Origin: Blastocatellia bacterium
GTDB lineage: Bacteria > Acidobacteriota > Blastocatellia > Pyrinomonadales > Pyrinomonadaceae
DNA: 13,393 nucleotides
NCBI GenBank assembly: GCA_003488005.1
Contig: DNND01000037.1
Span: forward strand, 10,224-23,616
Direction of reading: 5' to 3'
Under the pieces are notes generated by a model. It saw only the letters and a list, made by a program, of their open reading frames with translations, was not told where the DNA came from and made no database searches. The position numbers and the translations under genes are program-made. Below, piece after piece: positions 7,374-13,236 of this stretch (its first letter is position 1; the number at the start of each line of letters is the position of its first letter).

Positions 7374-7835
7374 ATGGCGGAACAAGATTTAGATACGGGA
7401 GCAGCGGTTGCTTTGTTAAATGAGATTCTGGAAACAGAACTCGCAGGCGTTTGTAGATACACCCATTATGCGCTGATGGTTTTTGGTCACAGTCGCATAC
7501 CGATTGTTAGTTGGCTGCGCGGCGAGGCGACGACCTGTCTCGCGCACGCGAACGAAGCCGGCGAACTTGTCACCCACCTTGGCGAACATCCGTCTCTAAG
7601 GATTGGCGCGCTGCTGGAAACACATAAGCATGGCATCAACGACATCCTGCTGGAATCGCTGGAAGCGGAGAGGCAGGGACTGGAACTCTACAAGCGACTA
7701 TACGAACTCGCGAAAGATCGTTCAGTACTGTTGGAAGACTACGCGCGCAAGATGATCGCGGAAGAGGAAACGCATCTCGGCGAAGTCAACAAAATGTTGC
7801 GCAAGCCCGGCGAGATAACGCAGTTTGCTGGATAA
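7374..7835 (+). CDS. Bacterioferritin-like (ferritin-like diiron) protein
   Basis: A 153-residue four-helix-bundle protein. LLNEILETELAGVCRYTHYAL matches helix A of bacterioferritin with the diiron ligand E22. RGEATTCLAHANEAGELVTHL matches helix B with the His ligand. LEAERQGLELYKRL gives the helix C Glu, and EEETHLGEVNKML the ExxH of helix D. The position of the helix B glutamate ligand (ExxH in bacterioferritin) reads CLAH here, so a Cys replaces that Glu. It likely binds iron, for storage or detoxification, in the cytoplasm, but the changed ligand leaves ferroxidase activity uncertain. It belongs to the branch usually annotated simply as bacterioferritin or ferritin-like domain protein. 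Its divergent neighbour is glutaredoxin-like. Confidence 0.85.
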   Translation: MAEQDLDTGAAVALLNEILETELAGVCRYTHYALMVFGHSRIPIVSWLRGEATTCLAHANEAGELVTHLGEHPSLRIGALLETHKHGINDILLESLEAERQGLELYKRLYELAKDRSVLLEDYARKMIAEEETHLGEVNKMLRKPGEITQFAG

Positions 7836-7838
7836 GGG

Positions 7839-7896
7839 GTCAGTTGTCCGTTGTCAGTTGCCAGTGGGCCATAACAACTGACAACGAACAACTGAC
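7839..7896. repeat. Inverted repeat of CAACTGA heptamers
   Basis: Two 22-nt arms (7839-7860 and 7875-7896) are reverse complements with one mismatch, separated by a 14-nt loop. Each arm consists of three 7-nt units of the CAACTGA/CAACGAA type plus one base. The structure begins 4 nt after the stop of the bacterioferritin-like gene and ends 11 nt before the next start, so it could act as an attenuator or mRNA stabiliser. No T-run follows. The right arm and its flank share 25 identical nt with the bchH-N insertion. Confidence 0.85.
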
Positions 7897-7907
7897 ATTT
7901 GCCGGAT

Positions 7908-8252
7908 ATGTTCGAGCACATGCATGAACGAGTAGTTCCGCTGTCGGTTTTCCTCAAGAGGATGATCGGATCGGCGGGCCTGGCTCTGGGAATGCTGGTG
8001 ATTGCCTTGTTGATTGGAATCGCCGGCTACCATTGGATTGCCGGTCTCGACTTGATTGACTCGTTGCTCGAAGCATCGATGATTCTCGGCGGCATGGGTC
8101 CTATTAATCCGCTTACTACAACCAACGCAAAAATCTTCGCTTCAGTTTACGCGCTTTTCAGCGGCGTTGTTTTCATCGCTCTCATGGGGTTGTTACTGAC
8201 GCCCGTGGCGCACCGGCTCTTGCACAAATTTCATGTGAAGGATTCCGAATAG
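7908..8252 (+). CDS. Small two-helix membrane protein resembling a K+ channel pore module
   Basis: About 114 residues from the ATG at 7908; a TTG at 7899 is in frame but less likely. A hydrophobic segment (GSAGLALGMLVIALLIGIAGYHWIAG, roughly residues 19-44) is followed by LIDSLLEASMILGGMGPINPLTT and a second hydrophobic helix (KIFASVYALFSGVVFIALMGLLL). This is the order TM1 - pore-loop-like - TM2 of Ion_trans_2 potassium channels, with the usual D/S-x-x-x-S lead-in and T..KIF..xY exit. The selectivity filter TVGYGD is replaced by LGGMGPI, so potassium selectivity is not supported. Proteins of this kind are generally annotated as hypothetical. The product is probably in the inner membrane with the His-rich C-terminus (HRLLHKFH) in the cytoplasm. 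Likely same operon as the PilZ gene 10 nt downstream. Confidence 0.7.
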   Translation: MFEHMHERVVPLSVFLKRMIGSAGLALGMLVIALLIGIAGYHWIAGLDLIDSLLEASMILGGMGPINPLTTTNAKIFASVYALFSGVVFIALMGLLLTPVAHRLLHKFHVKDSE

Positions 8253-8262
8253 AGATTCAGCA

Positions 8263-8616
8263 ATGGATGATCGGCGCTCAAAACCCCGGCTGCGCGTAAG
8301 CCTCGACGCAATGTGGGACAGCTCAACCGAGGCCCATAGCGCGCGCGTCACCGATCTTTCGGAAGGCGGCTGCTTTCTGGATTCGGTCGGCGAAGTGCGC
8401 CTGGGTGAGATAGTCGGCTTTCGCATTCTCCTCCCGGACGACGATTGGTTGTATCTGGAAGGGGAAGTCAGACATTACAGCGCCGGCCGCGGCTTTGGCG
8501 TGCAGTTCGTTGAATTGAATGAAGAACAGACCGACAAGCTTCTTGCGCTGATCAAATCGGCGGTAACAAGCAGTGGTGAAAGCTCGCCGATGTCTGCAGA
8601 TCTGGTTGAAGAGTGA
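8263..8616 (+). CDS. PilZ domain protein
   Basis: A 117-residue single-domain protein. The N-terminal RSKPR (R5xxxR9) and DLSEGGCFL (DxSxxG) are the two canonical cyclic-di-GMP binding motifs of PilZ, followed by the beta-barrel pattern ...LGEIVGFRILLP...LYLEGEVRHY...RGFGVQFVEL. It is probably a soluble effector that alters motility, exopolysaccharide or another output when c-di-GMP binds; the target is unknown. The Ser/Glu-rich tail after about residue 103 is outside the domain. The start ATG is 10 nt after the membrane-protein stop, with only a weak AGAG upstream, suggesting co-transcription. Confidence 0.85.
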   Translation: MDDRRSKPRLRVSLDAMWDSSTEAHSARVTDLSEGGCFLDSVGEVRLGEIVGFRILLPDDDWLYLEGEVRHYSAGRGFGVQFVELNEEQTDKLLALIKSAVTSSGESSPMSADLVEE

Positions 8617-8640
8617 CAATCCTTCTGAAGCAAGGACTTT

Positions 8641-8658
8641 ATTGGTAACATTGGTAAC
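8641..8658 (+). repeat. Tandem 9-bp direct repeat before the DUF433 start codon
   Basis: ATTGGTAAC occurs twice head to tail (8641-8649, 8650-8658), ending one base before the ATG at 8660. No Shine-Dalgarno is visible at the same place. The position would suit an operator or a translational control site for an autoregulated antitoxin-type gene, but this is inference from position only. Confidence 0.5.
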
Positions 8659-8659
8659 T

Positions 8660-8875
8660 ATGACGGAACAGGAACTGAAAGGTATCGTTCGCTCCGATCC
8701 CGCAATCATGGGCGGCGCGCCTGTCTTTGTCGGCACGCGTGTGCCTTTGCAGAACTTGATTGATTCCCTTGAAGGCGGCGAGTCTGTAGAAGAATTTCTT
8801 GAAGGCTTTCCCAGCGTGAGACGTGAGCAAGCGATCGCAGTTATCGAAGCGGGCAGGCAAGCGGCTAAAGAGTAG
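8660..8875 (+). CDS. DUF433 antitoxin-type protein, orphan
   Basis: A 71-residue protein of the DUF433 family (helix-turn-helix, VapB-like): GIVRSDPAIMGGAPVFVGTRVPLQNLIDSLEGGESVEEFLEGFPSVRREQ is a near-complete family signature. Members commonly pair with a DUF5615 PIN-like toxin immediately downstream. Here the downstream 120 nt hold only a hairpin repeat and then a convergent gene, so no toxin partner is adjacent. It probably binds DNA or serves as a lone antitoxin. An in-frame ATG at 8573 lies inside the PilZ gene and would add non-family residues, so 8660 was preferred. Confidence 0.85.
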   Translation: MTEQELKGIVRSDPAIMGGAPVFVGTRVPLQNLIDSLEGGESVEEFLEGFPSVRREQAIAVIEAGRQAAKE

Positions 8876-8910
8876 CATCGAGACGATGTCCGTCAGCAGA
8901 TGTCAGTCAA

Positions 8911-8980
8911 GAAGTTCGGAGTCCAAGCTTTAGCTTGCTGCTTCCGTAAGAGGCAACCTAAAGGTTGGACTCTGAACTTC
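8911..8980. repeat. Large hairpin with two nested palindromes between convergent genes
   Basis: Two 28-nt arms (8911-8938 and 8953-8980) are reverse complements at 25 of 28 positions around a 14-nt loop. Inside each arm is a perfect small palindrome: CAAGCT-TT-AGCTTG on the left and CAACCT-AA-AGGTTG on the right. Two of the three arm mismatches are compensated within these palindromes, and the third is a G-T/G-U wobble in the basal stem. The element lies between the 3' ends of the DUF433 gene and the methyltransferase gene and is followed by TTTATTT, so it may also work as a bidirectional terminator. It resembles dispersed REP/MITE-like hairpins. Confidence 0.8.
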
Positions 8981-8997
8981 TTTATTTGTACTGCAGC

Positions 8998-9738
8998 TCA
9001 GTTCGACTCGGTCGCGTTTTGCCGTAAAAGAAAGAGCTGACGCCGCACAGGATGCGCGAAGTTCCGCCAGCGTGAGAGCGATCGCTGTTGCACGATCTCA
9101 AAACCCGCTGCTTGAAACGTGTCGCGCCATTCAGCTTCACCGCGAAAAGTGCATTGCCCCGTACGTCCGCGCCATTGGCGGTTGTGAACGCTGCAAAGAA
9201 AACGGTCCCACCCCGTCGCCGGAATGTCTTCATAAACAACTACCAACCCATCAGCTTTTAGTACTCGCTTCAGCTCACTCAATATTGCGTCAATATCCTG
9301 CGCGTGATGCAGCACATAACAGAAAAGCACTGCCTCGAATGATTGATCGGCGGCGGGGAAGTGTCTGCCATTGTAATGGCGGAAATTCACCGGCGCTTCA
9401 GGGTGACCGTCGACATCGATTCCCAAAACGTAACTACCGAGCAACCCCGCCAGGTGTTGGGCGATGAAGCCATTGCCGCAACCAACATCCAGAATCTCGT
9501 ACGCGTTGGGAATGATGCGCGCGATCTCCAGCGCCATGTCGTAAGCGCGTCCGACGTTTCGCCGGCGGCGCTCGCGACGCAGTCTGCGCAAAAGGCCGGC
9601 GAAGATGCTACCGCCGCGCTCAGCAAGGGGAACATGGGGAACATCGAGCGAAGCTCCATACTGCGGCAATGAGTATTCGCTAACACAAGCTGAATAGCCC
9701 GACGGCGAATGAGAGTTTAAGAATGATGATTCCAACAT
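8998..9738 (-). CDS. Class I SAM-dependent methyltransferase
   Basis: A 246-residue protein with the Methyltransf_11 fold: motif I EILDVGCGNG (residues 81-90), the acidic post-I GIDVDG (106-111), motif II-like FEAVLFCYVLHHAQD (134-148) and motif III-like LKRVLKADGLVVVYED (156-171). The C-terminal part (W.....FQAAGFEIVQQRSLS) is the usual class I tail. Substrate is not evident; small-molecule or lipid/quinone-type O- or C-methylation are typical for the family. An Arg cluster (LLRRLRRERRRRN, about 49-61) precedes the fold. No Shine-Dalgarno is visible before the ATG at 9738, so the variable first 40 residues are less sure. Confidence 0.85.
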   Translation of the reverse strand: MLESSFLNSHSPSGYSACVSEYSLPQYGASLDVPHVPLAERGGSIFAGLLRRLRRERRRRNVGRAYDMALEIARIIPNAYEILDVGCGNGFIAQHLAGLLGSYVLGIDVDGHPEAPVNFRHYNGRHFPAADQSFEAVLFCYVLHHAQDIDAILSELKRVLKADGLVVVYEDIPATGWDRFLCSVHNRQWRGRTGQCTFRGEAEWRDTFQAAGFEIVQQRSLSRWRNFAHPVRRQLFLLRQNATESN

Positions 9739-9908
9739 GGCGCTGTGAGGTGCAAGCCCAGTGCCGCTCGGCCGAGGCGGGAAAATCGTGCAAATGAACT
9801 GACCCGCGAAAAGCGGCGCGACAATTTCATGACCGTTGGCTGCAAGAATGCTCGGACACCGTTATTGGTTTGAAGATCGAGCCGCTTGGTTTTTGTAAGT
9901 ACAGCTTT

Positions 9909-10019
9909 TCGTTTTCCGTGCGTCCTTTGTGAACTCTGTGCCTCCGTGGTGGGCCTTAAGTGACAAGAGCGATCACCACAGAGACACAAAGAACACGGAG
10001 GACGCACAGAGAAAAACGT
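9909..10019. repeat. Inverted pair of ACCACAGAG-type repeat sequences
   Basis: The reverse complement of 9909-9950 and the plus strand of 9975-10019 both read as ACCAC-R-GAG-R-CACA-R-AG..CAC..-AGGACGCAC followed by a GAAAACG-like end, with scattered differences. The 24-nt loop is 9951-9974. This CACAGAG-type sequence is familiar as an intergenic dispersed repeat in many environmental genomes (recall, not searched). It lies between divergent promoters. Confidence 0.7.
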
Positions 10020-10091
10020 TACCTCGCTGGCCGAAATTGTCCGCTATTCGGTATGATCGAAAATCAAAATCAATTCGAAATATCCTGACCT

Positions 10092-10096
10092 GAGGT
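10092..10096 (+). promoter_or_regulatory. Ribosome binding site of the metallopeptidase gene
   Basis: GAGGT is 5 nt before the ATG at 10102 and supports that start rather than the in-frame ATG three codons later. Confidence 0.6.
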
Positions 10097-10101
10097 AACC
10101 T

Positions 10102-11949
10102 ATGATTAGAATGGCAAGTAGCGCACTGCTGTTTGGTCTTTGTGTTCTGGCCTTCGCGCAAAGTGCATCTCGCATGAAAAATCCCACCACGCTGCCGCCA
10201 GGTTACTGGCCGCTCGCAAAGAGCCAGCCGATCATCGACAAGACGCAGACGATTCGTCTCGATCCCGCTTTATCTCAGTTAACTGCCGGCGAGCGCCAGG
10301 CAGTAGAGAAGCTGCTCGAAGTTGGAAAAATCTTTCAATCGCTTTACGAAAAACAGCGGCACCCCGAAGCGCTCTCGTCTTACCGCGATCTGGTCCAGGT
10401 CGATAAGCGAATGGGCTCGACGGCAGCGGCGCAGAACTTGTTGACGCTTTACCGGCTAAACCAGGGACCGATTGCAACGACGCTGGAAAACAAGCGCGAA
10501 CCATTTCTGCCCGTTCCCGGCATCGAGCCAGGTAAGAATGTGTACCCCTGGGCGGTAAAGAAAGAGGATGTCGATGCAGAGCTGGCGGCGCATCCCGAAC
10601 AGCGGGACAAGATTCTCGACTTGCGTAGTGTGGTGCGTGCCGCCACGCAGCAGAACCTTTCCGAAGATCTGTCAAAGCTCAAGAAATATTCGGTGCTGGC
10701 GACGCTTCATCCCGGACTTCAGGATGATTTAAGCGAATTAGCGGGAGCAAAGCTGCGTTCAGGATCGCGCATGTCGGTGCCGCGTGCTGGGCAAAAGTTC
10801 TACGCGATTCCTTATTCGGTCGCTTATGCAGACGAGTTGATGAAGGCGTATGGCTTGCTGAACGAGGCCGCTGATTTGGTGGCGAAGGACGATGAAGAAT
10901 TCGCTCGGTACCTGCGCAATCGCGCTCGTGATCTGTTGTCCGACGACTACGAGTCGGGCGACGCCGCCTGGGTTACCGGTCATTTCAAGAACTTGAACGC
11001 GCAGATCGGTTCTTATGAAACGTATGACGACGAACTTTACGGTGTGAAGTCGTTTTTTGGTTTTAGTTTGCTCTCAACCCGCCAACAGGAGACGACTGCT
11101 TTGCGCCAGGCAATGAAAGGACTTCAGGCGCTGGAGGATTCGCTACCGTACGATCATCACAAGCGCGTGCGCGAAGACATCCCCGTTGGCGTCTACGATG
11201 TGGTCGCCGACTTTGGCCAGACGCGCGGCGGCAATACTGCGACCATCCTGCCGAACGAAAGTTATCTGGCGCGCCGCTACGGCCGCACAATCTTGTTGCG
11301 CGCGAATATTATGCGCGACACGAGCATTTTTGAGAGCACATCAAAAACTTTGGCTGCGGCAGTCCGCCCGGAACAGGCGAAAGACTTAACTAACGAGGGC
11401 AATTTCTATCGGACACTATGGCATGAAGTTGGCCACTATCTGGGTGTAGACCGTACGAAAGACAATCGCGAACTCGATGAGGTATTACAGGACGACGCAA
11501 GCTTGCTCGAAGAAATGAAGGCGGACCTGGTCTCTCTGTTCGTTGCCGACGCATTGCGCAAGCAGGGTTACTACAACGATACCCAACTCAAGAGTGTTTA
11601 TGCCGGCGGCATCCTGCGCGTGTTGCAGAACAACAAGCCGCGTCGCGATCAGCCTTACAACACGATGCAGCTAATGCAGTGGAATTACTTTTTGGAGAAT
11701 GGATTGCTGACCTTCGATCAATCAAGCAGGACCCTGCACATTCACTATGACAAGTATCACAGCGTAGTCGGCAAGCTGCTCGCGAAGGTTTTAGAAGTCC
11801 AGTACGCCGGCGACAAGGCTGCGGCCGATCGATTTATCGATCAGTACACAACCTGGGATGAGAATCTGCACGGCGTGGTAGCGAAGAACATTCGCGACCA
11901 GCAGCGCTATCGTTTCCGTCTCTTCAAGTACGCAGCGCTTGGAGAATAG
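10102..11949 (+). CDS. Secreted M49-like (dipeptidyl peptidase III-like) zinc metallopeptidase
   Basis: A 615-residue protein with a short signal peptide (MIRMASSALLFGLCVLAFAQS). The zinc site is HEVGH at residues 441-445 (two His ligands and catalytic Glu442), followed 26-27 residues later by EEMKAD (470-475), which supplies a Glu ligand. The HExxH...EExxAD arrangement and the long alpha-helical N-terminal region (YPWAVKKEDVDAELAAHPE...LRSVVRA) match the bacterial proteins related to peptidase family M49, which cut dipeptides from peptide N-termini. Classic DPP III has the longer HELLGH, while here the motif is the ordinary five-residue HExxH, so this is a distant branch; substrate is inferred only. 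It likely acts in the periplasm. It is monocistronic, convergent with the next gene. Confidence 0.78.
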   Translation: MIRMASSALLFGLCVLAFAQSASRMKNPTTLPPGYWPLAKSQPIIDKTQTIRLDPALSQLTAGERQAVEKLLEVGKIFQSLYEKQRHPEALSSYRDLVQVDKRMGSTAAAQNLLTLYRLNQGPIATTLENKREPFLPVPGIEPGKNVYPWAVKKEDVDAELAAHPEQRDKILDLRSVVRAATQQNLSEDLSKLKKYSVLATLHPGLQDDLSELAGAKLRSGSRMSVPRAGQKFYAIPYSVAYADELMKAYGLLNEAADLVAKDDEEFARYLRNRARDLLSDDYESGDAAWVTGHFKNLNAQIGSYETYDDELYGVKSFFGFSLLSTRQQETTALRQAMKGLQALEDSLPYDHHKRVREDIPVGVYDVVADFGQTRGGNTATILPNESYLARRYGRTILLRANIMRDTSIFESTSKTLAAAVRPEQAKDLTNEGNFYRTLWHEVGHYLGVDRTKDNRELDEVLQDDASLLEEMKADLVSLFVADALRKQGYYNDTQLKSVYAGGILRVLQNNKPRRDQPYNTMQLMQWNYFLENGLLTFDQSSRTLHIHYDKYHSVVGKLLAKVLEVQYAGDKAAADRFIDQYTTWDENLHGVVAKNIRDQQRYRFRLFKYAALGE

Positions 11950-11968
11950 GTAAGTAAGATTATTTGCC

Positions 11969-12075
11969 GCGGATTAACGCGGAGTCACGCGGATTAAGAA
12001 GAGAATAACCCTATCTGTTGGCTGATTGATCAGGAGTTCGCCTTTTCAGATCCGCGTTTATCCGCGTAAATCCGC
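11969..12075. repeat. Inverted GCGGATTAAC-type decamer repeat between convergent genes
   Basis: Left arm 11969-11994 and right arm 12050-12075 are reverse complements at about 22 of 26 positions around a 55-nt loop. Each arm is two and a half copies of a 10-nt unit, GCGGATTAAC or GCGGATAAAC. It fills the 136-nt gap between the stop codons of the metallopeptidase and the dehydrogenase genes, where it could help terminate transcription from both sides. The same CGCGGATTAACGCGGA-style sequence is familiar as a dispersed intergenic repeat (recall only). Confidence 0.75.
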
Positions 12076-12085
12076 GTCCAAAAAG

Positions 12086-13183
12086 TCATTTTCCGAAGGC
12101 ATCGGCGCCGAGAAAGTTCTCGCGGACGTAGGTAACGGTATCATGCAACGTCTCGCCCGGATCGCGCGGACGGAAACCGAGTTCGCGCGACGCTTTGGCG
12201 CAGTTGAGGTACCAAAAGTATTGGGCCATCTCGATCGCGCCCGGCTCGACCGGCGAGGTCATGTCCCATTGCTTGAAAAAAGAATCGACCAGCTTCGAAC
12301 CGGTGATGGCGAGACGAGAAGGCAGCGCAAGCTTGGGAGCAGAAATCTTTGTCAATCGTTCCAGCCGGCCAAAGAATTTGGAGAAGGTCCAGTTTGCCGC
12401 GCCTAACAAATAACGCTCACCGTGCCTGCCTTTCTTCATGCCGGCGCGAAATGCCGTCGCCGCGTCGCGCACATCTACAAAACTCAAACCACCAGTCGGC
12501 ACCGCGCCGATCTTCCGTGCCATAAAGTCCAGCACCATTTTTGTCGAGCTCAGCCGCTCATCTTCCGGGCCAAGCAAAAGGCTGGGATTCATTATCACCA
12601 CACGCGCTCCCTTGCCGTTGAATCGTTCGAGCGCGGCCATTTCCTGATAAGTCTTGCTGGCGTAATAAGGCCAACGGGCAATGATGTCGAGCGGAGTCGG
12701 GTACGACTCGTCCGGAAGCAGCTCGCCATCTTCTGTGACGGCAATTGTGCCGCTGGTCGAAGCAAGCACGATCGTTTTCACGTCTGCCGCTTTCGCGGCA
12801 TCGCACAGCAGGCGTGTTCCTTCAACATGAACTTTGTACATTTCCCGCGCGTCTTCGCGTTCGCGCGAAACCTTGCCGGCCAGGTGATAAATCTGCGTGA
12901 TGCCGTCAACCGCTTGCTTCACTTCCTTTTCGTTGGTGATCGAGCCGGCGAAGGTTTCGACTCCCAGGCCCACCAGCCAATCGGGAATTGAAGTCGCCAT
13001 GACGCGAATATCTTTTTCGCCGTCAGCGACCAATTGCTTGACGAGATGGGAACCGAGGAAGCCGGTCCCGCCGGTCACCAAAGTCGTGGCACGGGGCCGT
13101 TTTTCAATTGCCGCCCGCCGCTTGGTTCCGGGCTTTGCCGGTGTGATGCGCGCCGTGCGTTTGGTGGGAGTTTTTGATGACAT
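12086..13183 (-). CDS. Extended SDR: NAD-dependent epimerase/dehydratase-like oxidoreductase
   Basis: A 365-residue protein. VTGGTGFLGSHL (residues 36-47) is the Rossmann dinucleotide motif of extended short-chain dehydrogenases. IYHLAGKVS, the catalytic-Ser region VLASTSGT and the YYASK active-site Tyr/Lys (YxxxK) complete the family set, and FVDVRDAATAF is typical of the dihydroflavonol-4-reductase-like branch. The likely role is NAD(P)H-dependent reduction or epimerisation of a sugar or sterol-like substrate in the cytoplasm; substrate unknown. The first 32 residues precede the fold and are rich in Lys, Arg, Thr, Pro and Ala, like a histone-H1 tail. No Shine-Dalgarno is seen before the ATG at 13183, and no other in-frame ATG lies between it and the fold. 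Confidence 0.83.
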   Translation of the reverse strand: MSSKTPTKRTARITPAKPGTKRRAAIEKRPRATTLVTGGTGFLGSHLVKQLVADGEKDIRVMATSIPDWLVGLGVETFAGSITNEKEVKQAVDGITQIYHLAGKVSREREDAREMYKVHVEGTRLLCDAAKAADVKTIVLASTSGTIAVTEDGELLPDESYPTPLDIIARWPYYASKTYQEMAALERFNGKGARVVIMNPSLLLGPEDERLSSTKMVLDFMARKIGAVPTGGLSFVDVRDAATAFRAGMKKGRHGERYLLGAANWTFSKFFGRLERLTKISAPKLALPSRLAITGSKLVDSFFKQWDMTSPVEPGAIEMAQYFWYLNCAKASRELGFRPRDPGETLHDTVTYVRENFLGADAFGK

Positions 13184-13236
13184 AGGAAGATTGGATGGTC
13201 AGTCGAACTTGCATGACTGAAAGCGCCAAAGGCGCG

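Larger units (their letters stand above)
9739..10101. other. 363-nt intergenic region between divergent genes
   Basis: It separates the methyltransferase and metallopeptidase genes, whose starts face away from each other, so promoters for both must lie here. The first 165 nt show nothing recognisable. The middle holds an inverted repeat (9909-10019). A TATGAT at 10052-10057 is a possible -10 box for the peptidase gene, but no -35 at proper spacing was found. GAGGT at 10092-10096 is the Shine-Dalgarno for the ATG at 10102. Confidence 0.5.

Noticed and set aside
9072..9467. 131-codon plus-strand ORF opposite the methyltransferase
   Set aside because: Shadow frame; the minus strand encodes clear methyltransferase motifs.
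12422..12991. 189-codon plus-strand ORF opposite the SDR gene
   Set aside because: No recognisable domain; the minus-strand frame has the full set of SDR motifs over the same region.
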